From WHSW01 sp963821345 (GTDB taxonomy: Bacteria; Actinomycetota; Thermoleophilia; Solirubrobacterales; 70-9), in NCBI GenBank assembly GCA_963821345.1, contig CAWGDM010000001.1, positions 434,001 through 498,000 of the forward strand: 64,000 nucleotides of DNA, given 5' to 3'. The notes under the pieces were generated by a model. The model searched no databases, was not told the origin of the DNA, and saw nothing but the letters and a program-made list of their open reading frames with translations. Both the position numbers and the translations under genes were made by a program. How positions within the stretch are numbered: the stretch's first letter is position 1; every line of letters begins with the position of its first letter. Of the stretch, positions 8,260 to 16,640 are shown piece after piece.

Positions 8260-9458
8260 GCCGGCGCCGGCTCGCCGGGCGGATCCGCGCCCTTGGGTTC
8301 CGGCTCCGCCCCGGCTGCACGCGCGTGGCCGAGGTCCGCCGAGATCCTGACGACCGCCGAGGTCAGCGGCGCGGCGAGGATCAATCCCACCGTGCCGAAC
8401 AGCGCCCCGCCGGCCATCGTCACGACCAGCACCGCGAGCGGGTGGATGCCGAGGGCGGCGCCCATCGCCAGCGGCTGCACCAGCTGCTGGAGGATCCCGT
8501 TGGCGAGCAGCTCGACGACGATCATCCCGGCGGCGGCGTCGCTACCGGCGGAGCCGAGCGCGATCAGGACCGCGAATATGGCCGCACCCCAGGCGCCGAT
8601 GTAGGGGACGTAGGCGCCGAGGAAGGTGACCACGGCGATCGTTCCGATCATCGGCACGCCGAGGATCCAGGCGCCGAGCGCGACCACGACCACGTTGAAC
8701 ACGGCGACGATCGTCACCCCGAGGAAGTAGCCGCGCAACGAGCCGATCACGCGCTGGGTGATCGTCCGCGCGACCGGCTCGGGAACCCCCATCTGCCGCT
8801 CGGCCCAGGAGCGGATGGTCGGGCCGTCCTTGAGCAGGAAGAAGAGGCTGAGGGCGGTCATCGCGAGGAAGAAGACGAGCGACGAGAGCTGGCTGACGCC
8901 GGCGACGACGCCGTCGAGGAGCGCCGAGACGCTGTCGCTGGTCGTCGAGGCGGCCTGCTGCCTCACCTCCTCGGCCTTGGCCGGGTCGACGCCCAGGTCC
9001 TCGAGCCAGCCGGTGATCGTGTCCTGGGCCGAGGACAGGTGCGAGCCGGCGGTGGCGTCCTGGGCGGTGACCCCGCCGACGATCATCAGCACCACCCCGA
9101 CGCCGACCGCGACGATTCCGACCATCACCAGCGCCGCGGCGATCCCACGCGGAATCCGGCGCTTGTTGAGCCAGGCGATCAGCGGCGAGGCGACGGTCGC
9201 GACCACCCCGGCGGCGATCAGCGGCATCACGATCACATCGGTCAGCGAGAGCAGCCAGACGGCGCCGAAGAGGAAGATCCCCACCCCGACGAACAGCCAG
9301 GCGGTGAGGCCGACGTCGCGGAACCACTGCGGGACGGCGAAGACGTTGGTCAGCTCACGGGGGTCGATCTCGATGTAGTCACCGCCATCGCCCTGCTGGG
9401 CGCCCTCGTCCTGGGGCTCTCCATCCCCGTGTCCTCGTCGCAGGCGGCCGCGAATCAT
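8256..9458 (-). CDS. AI-2E/PerM family permease, copy 1
   Basis: This 400-residue membrane protein of the AI-2 exporter/PerM superfamily has two N-terminal helices, a soluble stretch (HLSSAQDTITGWLEDLGVD) and later helices with GSLRGYFLGVTIVAVFN and the signature TFLGAYVPYIGAW. Members are linked to export or ion flux; the substrate here is unknown. A very similar paralog lies at 43577. It is the first gene of an operon with the K+ channel. The ATG lies 9 nt after TAGGTT, so the message is probably leaderless. Confidence 0.88.
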   Translation of the reverse strand: MIRGRLRRGHGDGEPQDEGAQQGDGGDYIEIDPRELTNVFAVPQWFRDVGLTAWLFVGVGIFLFGAVWLLSLTDVIVMPLIAAGVVATVASPLIAWLNKRRIPRGIAAALVMVGIVAVGVGVVLMIVGGVTAQDATAGSHLSSAQDTITGWLEDLGVDPAKAEEVRQQAASTTSDSVSALLDGVVAGVSQLSSLVFFLAMTALSLFFLLKDGPTIRSWAERQMGVPEPVARTITQRVIGSLRGYFLGVTIVAVFNVVVVALGAWILGVPMIGTIAVVTFLGAYVPYIGAWGAAIFAVLIALGSAGSDAAAGMIVVELLANGILQQLVQPLAMGAALGIHPLAVLVVTMAGGALFGTVGLILAAPLTSAVVRISADLGHARAAGAEPEPKGADPPGEPAPA

Positions 9459-9498
9459 CTCGGGCTCAACCTAGGCGCGAGCGAGGCACCTGCAGGCA

Positions 9499-9515
9499 TC
9501 GCCCAGATCGGATGA
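9499..9515 (-). promoter_or_regulatory. 17-bp dyad operator upstream of PerM copy 1
   Basis: On the minus strand it reads TCATCCGATCTGGGCGA. It lies 25 nt upstream of TAGGTT (9468-9473), slightly farther than the usual 22 nt. Confidence 0.65.
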
Positions 9516-9524
9516 TTTGCATCG

Positions 9525-10811
9525 CTATCTCGCCTGAGTGGTCGACCCGACCATCGACCGTGTGCGCGTGACCTCGGCGGGTGCGCCCTCGATCGGCGGC
9601 GCCTGGTCGCGGGGGTGGCGTTGGAACCAGTCCGCGTAGCGGTCGGCAAGCGGGGAGGCGGTGAGGCCGTGGGCGAAGACCGAGAGGCCGACCGTCAGGT
9701 AGATCGCCAGCGTGATCAGGTGCTCATGCGGCAAGTCGGCCTCCTCGACGACGATCACCGCGAAGACGATCGAGGCCAGGCCCCGCGGCCCGAACCAGCC
9801 GAGGAAGCCGACCGTCGGCATCCGGGCGTGGGTGCCGATTATCCCGATTGCGACCGGCAGCATCCGCAGGATCGTCAGGCTGAGGACGGCGTAGAGGACG
9901 AGCTGCCAGCTGAGTTCTCCGAGCGCGGGCCCAAGCAAGATCGCACCGAAGAAGATGAACGTGAGGCCGTTCAGAACCCCTCCGACCTCCTCAGTGAGCC
10001 GGTTGATGTCCTCGGGGTCGCGCTTGATCGTCGCCCGGAAGACGATCCCGGCGACGAAGGCCGCGATGAATCCCGAGCCCCCGAGCGCGTTGGCGATCCC
10101 GTAGGCGAGGGCAGCGCCGGCGGCCGGGATCACCTGGCGCCAGTTGCCGTCGATCCAGTCCCTACGGCTGGCGTGGATCAGCAGCCATCCGATCAGCAGC
10201 CCGCCGACCACCCCGCCGACGACCCCGTAGCCGATCTCCTCGAACAGCAAGGTCGCCGCGCTTCGCCCGTCGGAGATCTCCGAGCTGATGTCGGTGGCCG
10301 CAACGGCGGCGAACAGCAGCGGCACGCAGATCCCGTCGTTGAGCCCGCTCTCCACGTTGAGGGTCTGGCGGATCCGTTCCGGGACCCGCGGTTCGGTGAC
10401 CACCGCCTGGCCGAGGGCGGCGTCTGTCGGCGCGAGGACCACGGCGAGGATCACCGCTTCCCCGAGCGTCATCTGGTCGAAGAGCAACGCCGCGGCAAGC
10501 GCCCCCGCGACGATCGTCAGCGGCAGGCCGATGCCGAGCAGGCGCACCGGGAGCGAGAGACCGCGTCGCAGCTGGCCGAGGTCGATGCGCGAGCTGTCGG
10601 AGAAGAGCACGAGGGCCAGCGTCGCCTCGGCCAGCGCGCGCACGGTCTCGCTGGTGCTCGAGATGTCAACCGCGTCGAGGACCTCGGGGCCGACCAGGAG
10701 CCCGATCGACACGAACAGGATCGCCGGCGTGACCGGCGTTCCTGAGATCCGCTTCGAGACAACGGCGACGGCGAGCAGCGCCAGCGCCAAGACTGCGAGT
10801 GCCCACTCCAT
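9525..10811 (-). CDS. Cation:proton antiporter, CPA1 type
   Basis: This 428-residue protein has about twelve hydrophobic segments. Family features include the ion-binding-region motif APTDAALGQAVV, the loop NVESGLNDGICVPLL and a late GWFGPRGLASIVFAVIV, all typical of the Na+(K+)/H+ exchanger domain. It would exchange Na+ or K+ for H+ across the cytoplasmic membrane, fitting the K+ channel and GAD genes nearby. No regulatory cytoplasmic domain is present. The last 35 residues are polar. Confidence 0.92.
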   Translation of the reverse strand: MEWALAVLALALLAVAVVSKRISGTPVTPAILFVSIGLLVGPEVLDAVDISSTSETVRALAEATLALVLFSDSSRIDLGQLRRGLSLPVRLLGIGLPLTIVAGALAAALLFDQMTLGEAVILAVVLAPTDAALGQAVVTEPRVPERIRQTLNVESGLNDGICVPLLFAAVAATDISSEISDGRSAATLLFEEIGYGVVGGVVGGLLIGWLLIHASRRDWIDGNWRQVIPAAGAALAYGIANALGGSGFIAAFVAGIVFRATIKRDPEDINRLTEEVGGVLNGLTFIFFGAILLGPALGELSWQLVLYAVLSLTILRMLPVAIGIIGTHARMPTVGFLGWFGPRGLASIVFAVIVVEEADLPHEHLITLAIYLTVGLSVFAHGLTASPLADRYADWFQRHPRDQAPPIEGAPAEVTRTRSMVGSTTQAR

Positions 10812-10850
10812 CCAGATTGCCCCGATCGCGTCCTCTGCCGCGCGGTCGCG

Positions 10851-11207
10851 CTACGGCGCGGTGTCCTCCTCCTCGAGCATCGCGGCCTCCTCCTCGAGCA
10901 TCGCAACCTCGAGCTCGATCGCGAGCGCCTCGGCGATCGTCGCCGTGGCCGACGCGACCCGCGCGGTGCCGACGATCGGCGCGATCGCCGCGAGCACGCC
11001 GCGAACGTCGTCGGCGTCGACACCGGTGGCGGCCGCGGCCTCGAGGTTCAGCACGTACGAGATCGGTGGAGCGTCGACCGCGACGAGCGCGGCGATGCGA
11101 ACCGCCATCAGCGTCGCCGGATCGAGATTCGACGCCTCCAGCGAGTCCGCGGTCATGCTCGCGAGCAGGTCCAGGACGGGGGTCTCATCCCCAGTCGGTT
11201 CGGCCAT
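10851..11207 (-). CDS. CMD/AhpD-fold small protein lacking redox cysteines (CMD-A)
   Basis: This is a 118-residue protein. Its core resembles the carboxymuconolactone decarboxylase fold (LMAVRIAALVAVDAPP, then a helix with EAAAATGVDADDVRGVL). The position where AhpD-like enzymes carry Cys-x-x-Cys is occupied by DAPPISYVLN, and there is no cysteine in the protein. Catalysis of the AhpD kind is therefore unlikely. The C-terminus repeats an acidic segment (AMLEEEAAMLEEEDTAP). It diverges from a MalT-like regulator and has a well-formed operator/promoter. Two paralogs lie at 13619 and 36168. Confidence 0.75.
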   Translation of the reverse strand: MAEPTGDETPVLDLLASMTADSLEASNLDPATLMAVRIAALVAVDAPPISYVLNLEAAAATGVDADDVRGVLAAIAPIVGTARVASATATIAEALAIELEVAMLEEEAAMLEEEDTAP

Positions 11208-11272
11208 GGGTGCTTCCTTTCGGTGGTTTTACGGATCGTCAACAACCCTAGGCCCCTGCCGCACGGTCGTCG

Positions 11273-11289
11273 TCATCCGGTTGGCATGA
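11273..11289 (-). promoter_or_regulatory. 17-bp dyad operator upstream of CMD-A
   Basis: On the minus strand it reads TCATGCCAACCGGATGA. Exactly 22 nt separate it from TAGGGT (11245-11250), the -10 of CMD-A. It lies between CMD-A and the divergent MalT-like regulator, so it could also affect the regulator's own promoter. Confidence 0.72.
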
Positions 11290-11318
11290 AATTCACACCA
11301 TTGCCGCTGGAACTGGCG

Positions 11319-11324
11319 TAGGAT
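11319..11324 (+). promoter_or_regulatory. -10 box of leaderless MalT-like regulator promoter
   Basis: TAGGAT ends 7 nt before the GTG start at 11332, with no ribosome-binding site between. Confidence 0.5.
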
Positions 11325-11331
11325 CGCCTCG

Positions 11332-13593
11332 GTGCGGGACGCGGAAGCTCGATTCGACCTCGCCGAGGTGAAGCTGGGGCCACCGTCGACTCGGCCCGGC
11401 ACGGTCGCCAAGGCCGACGTGATCGCGGAGTTGCGCGCATCGCAGTCTCCGCTCGTGACCGTGATCGCGCCGGCCGGGTACGGCAAGACGACCTTCCTCT
11501 CAAGGTGGTCCGAGGCCGACCCACGTCCGTTCGCCTGGGTTGCGCTCGACGGCCGAGACGACGACCCGGTGGTCCTGCTGCGCTATATCGCGGGCGCCAT
11601 GAACCGCGTCGAGCCGCTGGCGCCCGAGGTGTTCGATGCGCTCTCCGGTAGCGGATTCGGCTGGGCCAAGCGCGTGGTTCGCCTCAGCAACGCGCTGGCC
11701 GCGCGCGAGCGGCCATTCGTGCTGGCGCTCGACGACCTGCATGCGGTCACCAATCCCGTGGCGCTCGACGTCCTTGGCGAGCTGCTCGGGTCCGTCCCGG
11801 CGGGATCGCAGATCGCGATCGCAGGCAGGGAGGAGCCGGCGTTGCCGCTCGGCCGCTGGCGTGCACACGGCTGGGTGCACGAGCTCGGCGCAGCGGAGCT
11901 ACGACTCGACGACGGCGAGGCCGAACTACTGCTGAAGGCCGCCGGCGTAGAGCTCGAGCAGGGCGAGGTCAGCGAGCTGACGGAGCGCACCGAGGGCTGG
12001 CCGGCCGGCCTCTACTTGGCGGCGCTCTCAGCGCAGGCCGGGTCCTCAAGCTCAGCGGACGTCGTTGCCTTCACCGGCGACGACCGCTTCGTCGCCGACT
12101 ACTTCCGCGCGGAGCTGATGTCTCGGCTGCCGGGCGACGAGGCCCGCTTTCTCAAGCACACCTCGGTTCTGGAGCGGATGTGCGGGGCGCTCTGCGACTC
12201 GGTGGTCGAGTCGAGCGGGTCCGCCGGGGTGCTCGAGCGGCTCGAGCGCACGAACCGCTTCGTCGTACCGCTCGACCGGCGCGGCGAGTGGTATCGCTAT
12301 CACCACCTGTTCGCCGAGCTGCTGCGCGACGAACTCGAGCGCGACGAGCCCGAGGCTGCCGCCGAGCTCAACCGCCGCGCGATGGCCTGGTGCATCGCCC
12401 ACGATCTGCCGGAGGCCGCCGTGGTCTACGGGCATGCCGCCGGCGACACCGATGCCGTCGCCGGGCTCGTCGACGCGCTTGCCCTGCCCACCCATTACGA
12501 CGGCCGGATGGAGACCCTGGATGGGTGGCTGAGGTGGTTCGATGAAGATGACCTGAGGCGTTACCCCGCGCTCGCCGTCGAGGGGGCCTGGCTACGAGCT
12601 CTGACCGGCCGCACCCCCGAGGCGGAGCGCTGGCTTGCGCTCGCCGAGGGGTCGACCTCGACGATCCCGCTCTCCGACGGCAGCGAAACGATCGATCCCT
12701 GGGTGGCGGTCCTGCGAGCGGGCATGATGCCGGACGGCGTCGACCGCGCCCGGGTCGACGGCGACCTGGCACTCGAGCAGCTCAGTCCGGGGAGTCCATG
12801 GAGGCCGGCAGCGCTCGTCCTCCGGGGCATGGCCCAGGTTCCGCTCGGCGCGATCGAGGCCGCAAGGGCCGACTTCACCGCGGCGCTCGAAGCTGGGAGC
12901 GGCGCCACGCAGCCGATGACGCTCGCGCACGCACAACTCGCGCTGCTCGCGATCCGGGATGGAGATTGGAACGCAGCCGGCCAGTCGGCGCAGGCGGCCG
13001 AGTCATTGGCCCAGGACGCGGGCCTGACGGACTACTCCACCACCGCGCTCGGGTACGTGGCAACGGCCCGCGTCGCGCTGCATGAGGGGCGCCACGACGA
13101 CGCCCGCGCGGCGCTGGCCGGCGCTCACCGGCTGCGGCCACTGCTCGACTACGGCCTTCCCTGGCTCACGATCGAGGTCGGGCTCGAGCTCGTGCGCGCC
13201 CATCTGGCGCTGGCCGAGCCCGGCCCGGCCCGGACGGTTTTCGCCGAAACTGAGCAGGTGCTCGAACGGCGCCCGAAGATGGGCAGCCTGGTCGACGACG
13301 CGCGGGAGTTGCGCGAGCTCGTCGCGGCCACCGCGGGGCCGGATGGCGCCTGGGCGATGAGCCTGACCGGCGCGGAGCTGCGCCTGCTGCCGTACCTGGC
13401 CACGCATCTCACCTTCCCGGGGATCGCGAGCCGGTTGTTCATCTCCCGCAACACGGTCAAAAGCGAGGCCGTTTCGATCTATCGCAAGCTCGGCGTCTCC
13501 TCGCGCAGCGACGCGATCGAGCGCGCCGTCGAGGTCGGGCTCCTCGACGACTCGATCTACCCGCGTCCGTCAAATCTCATCCCGAAAGGATGA
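11332..13593 (+). CDS. LuxR-family MalT-like (LAL) transcriptional regulator 1
   Basis: This is a 753-residue regulator. An N-terminal STAND/AAA-type ATPase has Walker A APAGYGKT (46-53) and Walker B FVLALDDLH (about 129-137). A winged-helix segment follows around TEGWPAGLYLAALS, then a long helical-repeat sensor region rich in Ala/Leu. The last 65 residues form a GerE/LuxR helix-turn-helix (LTFPGIASRLFISRNTVKS, then IYRKLGVSSRSDAIERA). This is the MalT/LAL layout, in which an inducer and ATP drive oligomerisation and activation. CMD-like genes sit on both sides. It is a leading candidate to bind the 17-bp operator. Confidence 0.92.
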   Translation: MRDAEARFDLAEVKLGPPSTRPGTVAKADVIAELRASQSPLVTVIAPAGYGKTTFLSRWSEADPRPFAWVALDGRDDDPVVLLRYIAGAMNRVEPLAPEVFDALSGSGFGWAKRVVRLSNALAARERPFVLALDDLHAVTNPVALDVLGELLGSVPAGSQIAIAGREEPALPLGRWRAHGWVHELGAAELRLDDGEAELLLKAAGVELEQGEVSELTERTEGWPAGLYLAALSAQAGSSSSADVVAFTGDDRFVADYFRAELMSRLPGDEARFLKHTSVLERMCGALCDSVVESSGSAGVLERLERTNRFVVPLDRRGEWYRYHHLFAELLRDELERDEPEAAAELNRRAMAWCIAHDLPEAAVVYGHAAGDTDAVAGLVDALALPTHYDGRMETLDGWLRWFDEDDLRRYPALAVEGAWLRALTGRTPEAERWLALAEGSTSTIPLSDGSETIDPWVAVLRAGMMPDGVDRARVDGDLALEQLSPGSPWRPAALVLRGMAQVPLGAIEAARADFTAALEAGSGATQPMTLAHAQLALLAIRDGDWNAAGQSAQAAESLAQDAGLTDYSTTALGYVATARVALHEGRHDDARAALAGAHRLRPLLDYGLPWLTIEVGLELVRAHLALAEPGPARTVFAETEQVLERRPKMGSLVDDARELRELVAATAGPDGAWAMSLTGAELRLLPYLATHLTFPGIASRLFISRNTVKSEAVSIYRKLGVSSRSDAIERAVEVGLLDDSIYPRPSNLIPKG
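13577..13593 (+). promoter_or_regulatory. 17-bp dyad matching the operator, at the end of regulator 1
   Basis: TCATCCCGAAAGGATGA fits the operator consensus and lies 25 nt before the CMD-B start. It overlaps the last codons and stop of regulator 1, no clear -10 follows, and its right half also looks like the CMD-B ribosome-binding site. The match may therefore be fortuitous, or a small hairpin. Confidence 0.4.
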
Positions 13594-13618
13594 GGCGAGC
13601 GGCGCCGGACCTGCTCAC

Positions 13619-13978
13619 ATGGAGTCGTCGGGATGGACGAGCACAGAACAGCACCTGCGTCGGCTGGCGCTGCACGACGATGCGCTCCTCGAAGCAAGCG
13701 CGACTGAGGAGACCTCGTTCCCCGAGTCGGGGCTCGATGCGCGGACGACGGCGCTCGTCCGCATCGCCGCGACGATCGCCGTCGACGCGGCGCCTGCCTC
13801 GTTCCAGCGCGCCGTGACACACGGGGTCGCAAGCGGGGCAAGTCCCGACGAGATCGTCGCCACCCTCGAGGCGGTGACCCCGGTCACGGGCTCGGCGCAG
13901 GTCGTGCGCTGCGCCCAAAAGCTGGCGCTGGCGCTCGGCTACGACGTCGACGCCGCCCTCGAGCGGCACGACACCTGA
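13619..13978 (+). CDS. CMD/AhpD-fold small protein lacking redox cysteines (CMD-B)
   Basis: This 119-residue protein follows regulator 1 by 25 nt, probably in one operon. It shares with CMD-A and CMD-C the core LDARTTALVRIAATIAVDAA and the tail LALALGYDVD. The Cys-x-x-Cys/His catalytic segment is replaced by DAAPASFQRAV. The only cysteine lies near the C-terminus (VVRCAQKLAL), outside the usual motif. A protein-binding or sensor role linked to the regulator is inferred from the repeated gene pairing, not shown. Confidence 0.75.
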   Translation: MESSGWTSTEQHLRRLALHDDALLEASATEETSFPESGLDARTTALVRIAATIAVDAAPASFQRAVTHGVASGASPDEIVATLEAVTPVTGSAQVVRCAQKLALALGYDVDAALERHDT

Positions 13979-13992
13979 CGGGCCCGTCTGAG

Positions 13993-14170
13993 TCAGCCGA
14001 CCGGCGCGGGTCTGCTCGCCGCCTCAGTCGGCGCGATCACGGCGCCGATCAGCCAGAACAGCGGCAGGAAGATGCCGAGGATGAACATCACCCAATGCCC
14101 TTTACGCAGGGCCATGATCCCGAGGGTGACGAGCAAGTACGACGTACAGGATTCCGAGGCCAATCCACAT
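13993..14170 (-). CDS. Small two-helix membrane protein (frame broken near 14133)
   Basis: The ATG at 14170 follows AAGGAGA. The first frame gives MWIGLGILYVVL and the next frame continues LVTLGIMALRKGHWVMF, then ILGIFLPLFWLIGAVIAPTE, which needs one base skipped near GTACTTGCTCGTC. The product of about 58 residues has two hydrophobic helices joined by RKGHW, like short membrane proteins common in actinobacteria whose role is unknown. The promoter is nearly ideal: operator 14241-14257, 22 nt, then TAGGGT at 14213-14218. Confidence 0.65.
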
Positions 14171-14240
14171 CTGAGTCTCCTTACTCGTCGCGCCGTCTGC
14201 TCATCAGGCGCAACCCTACGCCCGCGCTGACCGGCGAGCA

Positions 14241-14257
14241 TCATCCGGATCGGATGA
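14241..14257 (-). promoter_or_regulatory. 17-bp dyad operator, best palindrome of the set
   Basis: On the plus strand it reads TCATCCGGATCGGATGA, extended to a perfect 8+3+8 inverted repeat at 14240-14258. Toward the minus strand, exactly 22 nt separate it from TAGGGT (14213-14218). Toward the plus strand, TAACCT (14274-14279) lies 16 nt away, so it may serve both directions. Confidence 0.75.
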
Positions 14258-14287
14258 TTGGCATCCGCGCCCGTAACCTTCATCGCC

Positions 14288-14417
14288 GTGGAACCGCGGG
14301 CGCAGTGGGGGCCTGAAAGAGTGGATCGCCGACCACGCGCTCGGTACCGACCCCGACCATCGCGACGTGCCGCGCTCGGAGACGGCGCGGACGCTGGACG
14401 TCGGCGGCCCGGCCTAG
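14288..14417 (+). CDS. Possible small hypothetical protein (frame broken near 14309)
   Basis: GTG at 14288 lies 8 nt after a TAACCT box, as in other leaderless genes here. The frame VEPRAQWG would join LKEWIADHALGTDPDHRDVP (ending at TAG 14415-14417) if one G of the GGGGG run at 14306-14311 is skipped. The GAP-family gene starts 10 nt later, suggesting an operon. No family is recognised, and without the frame correction neither part is convincing. Confidence 0.3.
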
Positions 14418-14427
14418 CGACTGCTCG

Positions 14428-15085
14428 ATGAATCTGGAATGGATCGCGCTGGCGATCGTCAACGCCGGCCGGCCGGCGGGTATCGCCGCGGTCTACGCGC
14501 TGTTGTCGGCCAGAACGCCGGTGCGGCTGCTGTTCGCGTATGTCGCGGTCGGGTTTGCCTGGAGCTTCGTGGTCGGGCTGATCGTGGTCAGGGCGCTGCA
14601 CGGCGCGGAGATCAGCGGCTCATCGACGGCGACCGCCGTGATCAGCCTCGGACTCGGGGCGGCGGCGCTGGGATTCGCGGCCGCCTTCGCCTCGGGCAGG
14701 GTCGAGCCCCGGGCTCCGAGCCGGATGTCCGGGACCGACTCGCGGATGTCACGCGCGCTGCGCGAGCCTTCGCTCGGCGTCGCCGCCGTGGCCGGGATCG
14801 CCACCCACCTCCCGGGTCTCTTCTACCTGCTGGGTCTTGAACGCGATCTCGGGTACCGATCCTGGCCTGATCCGGAGCGTGATCGACGTCCTGGTCTTCA
14901 ACGCGATCTGGTTCATCGTCCCGTTCGCGGCTCTCGTCGTCGCGGTTCGGCACCCGGATGTGGCACGAAGCGCGCTCGAGGACTTCAACGGCTGGGTCCG
15001 GCGCCGCCAGCGAGGGTTGGCGATCCTGGCCTTCGCCCTGGTCGGCGCCTACTTCGCGGCCAACGGGGCGGCGCAACTGCTCTAG
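14428..15085 (+). CDS. GAP/Sap-like six-helix membrane protein (frame broken near 14836)
   Basis: The ATG at 14428 opens MNLEWIALAIVNAGRPAGIA, with hydrophobic helices up to GIATHLPGLFYLLGL. The next frame carries NAISGTDPGLIRSVIDVLVF and two more helices, ending AANGAAQLL. Dropping one T from GGTCTTGAAC joins them. Six helices with the central THLPG and a late FNAIWFIVP fit the GAP family, which includes the mycobacterial sulfolipid-1-addressing protein. A role in exporting a lipid or glycolipid is inferred only from the family. Confidence 0.7.
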
Positions 15086-15094
15086 CGGGCGATG

Positions 15095-16243
15095 TCAGGG
15101 TCGAGCCAGCGCCGCAGCGGCGACCGCGAGCGCGATCCGCGAACGCGGCTCGACCGAGTCGGCGGCGACGAACTCATCCGGATGGTGAGCGTGGCCGCCG
15201 CGCGGGCCGAGGCCGTCGACCGTCAGCTCGACGTACTGGGCCATGTGGCTGGCGTCGCTGGCTCCCCCCCTTGCACCGACGTGAAGCTCGGCGCCGAGCA
15301 GCTGCGAGGCCGGTGCAGCGAGTCGCTCGGCGACCGCGGCCCGGCTGTCCATCCCCGGCCAGCGGCGGACCAGCTCGGCCTCGACCCGGACGCCGCCGAC
15401 CTCCTGCGGCACGGCCTCGAGCACCGGCTCGAACGCCTCCAGGCGCTCGGCGCGCAGGTCGCAAACAAGCTCGCCCTCGGCGGGGACGACGTTGAAGGCG
15501 TCGCCGCTGCGGACCACCGTCGGAATCGCCGTCAGCCGGTCGGGCCCGAGCGGATCGGAGAGCGCGGCGACCGCCGGCGCCACCGCGGCCAGGGCCAGCA
15601 GCGCGTTTCGCCCCTTCTCCGGCGAGGAGCCCGAGTGGGCGGCGACCCCGTGCGCGGTCACCCGCAGCGTCCCGGCCGCCTTGCGCTTCGCGACCACCGC
15701 CTCCTCCCTGCCCGGGCCGATCTGGCCGGCCTCGAAGCACAGGCAGCCGTCCCAGCCGGCGAACCGCGGCCCGTGGTCGAAGCCGCCGGTGCGCCACTCC
15801 TCGTCGACGACCGTCAGCAGGCAGAGCTCGGCGAACGCCTCGGGGACCGCCGCCAGCTCGCGCATCACCCCCAGCGAGATCGCGACCCCGCCCTTCATGT
15901 CGACGCTGCCGGAGCCGACCAGCTTGGCGCCCTGGCGATCCAGCGGCCGGTGCTCGCCGTGGGCGACGACCGTGTCGAGGTGGCCGAGCAGCAGCACCCG
16001 GCCCTCGCCGGTGCCCGCGATCGTCGCCAGCAGGTCCGGGGCGTAGCCCGGCGTCGAGCAGGGCGGGCGCTCGATCTCCGCCGAGTCCGGGAGCAGCGCG
16101 GAGACCAGCGAGCAGAGCTCCTCGGCGGCCGCGACGTCGCCCGACGGCGAGGAGATCGCAACCAGGGCGTCGAGATCGCGCTCGAAGTGGCCGGCGACCC
16201 GCTCGGAGGCCGCCGCCAGCCACTCGGCGTCCAGGGACGTCAT
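15095..16243 (-). CDS. M20-family metallopeptidase (ArgE/DapE/carboxypeptidase G2 type)
   Basis: This 382-residue protein keeps the family's zinc-site order: His in LLLGHLDTVV, bridging Asp in GSGSVDMKGG, the catalytic/ligand pair in VVDEEWRTGG, and a late His in HHPDEFV. A dimerisation domain lies between VTAHGVAAHSG and DLRAERL. It should hydrolyse an amide bond of an amino-acid or peptide substrate in the cytoplasm. Whether it is a deacetylase or a carboxypeptidase cannot be told. Its ATG overlaps the stop of the small gene upstream. Confidence 0.88.
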   Translation of the reverse strand: MTSLDAEWLAAASERVAGHFERDLDALVAISSPSGDVAAAEELCSLVSALLPDSAEIERPPCSTPGYAPDLLATIAGTGEGRVLLLGHLDTVVAHGEHRPLDRQGAKLVGSGSVDMKGGVAISLGVMRELAAVPEAFAELCLLTVVDEEWRTGGFDHGPRFAGWDGCLCFEAGQIGPGREEAVVAKRKAAGTLRVTAHGVAAHSGSSPEKGRNALLALAAVAPAVAALSDPLGPDRLTAIPTVVRSGDAFNVVPAEGELVCDLRAERLEAFEPVLEAVPQEVGGVRVEAELVRRWPGMDSRAAVAERLAAPASQLLGAELHVGARGGASDASHMAQYVELTVDGLGPRGGHAHHPDEFVAADSVEPRSRIALAVAAAALARP

Positions 16244-16587
16244 TCCGCCAGCTCGGGGATGTGGCGCTCCAGGTGCTCGGTCATCGTCCGCCGCACCCAG
16301 GCCTGGGTCTCGGAGTCGGCCATCCGGTAGCGGCCGAGCAGCATCTTCTGGTCGTCAAGCGGCAGGCCGGCGATCTCCCAGCGGACGGCGAGGCGCTCGA
16401 ACAGCATCTCGGTGCGGCGGTGCCACTCGTCCTCGCCGGTGGTGGCGGCGCCGCCCTGGCGCCGGCGCAGCTTGCGGATCGTCCCCGAGCTGAGCTCGCC
16501 GCGCAGGGTGAGCACGTTGCCCTCTGGATCGGTGTAGTCGAAGGTCGGCGCGGGCTCGCGGTCGCGCTGTTTCTTGCGTCTGGCCAT
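16240..16587 (-). CDS. Conserved hypothetical basic protein
   Basis: This 115-residue protein starts with a lysine/arginine-rich segment (MARRKKQRDREP) followed by DYTDPEGNVLTLRGELSSGT and a charged helical C-terminus (TEHLERHIPELAE). I do not recognise a family. It is soluble, lacks cysteines and precedes the M20 peptidase with a 4-nt overlap, so the two are probably co-expressed. Confidence 0.7.
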   Translation of the reverse strand: MARRKKQRDREPAPTFDYTDPEGNVLTLRGELSSGTIRKLRRRQGGAATTGEDEWHRRTEMLFERLAVRWEIAGLPLDDQKMLLGRYRMADSETQAWVRRTMTEHLERHIPELAE

Positions 16588-16640
16588 GCCTGGATACTTT
16601 CAAGTGCTCGGGTAAATGCGACTCCGAAAGGGGCGGCTGG

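Noticed and set aside
15173..15188. TCATCCGGATGGTGA inside the M20 peptidase gene
   Set aside because: It is 15 rather than 17 bp, lies within coding sequence and has no gene start nearby.
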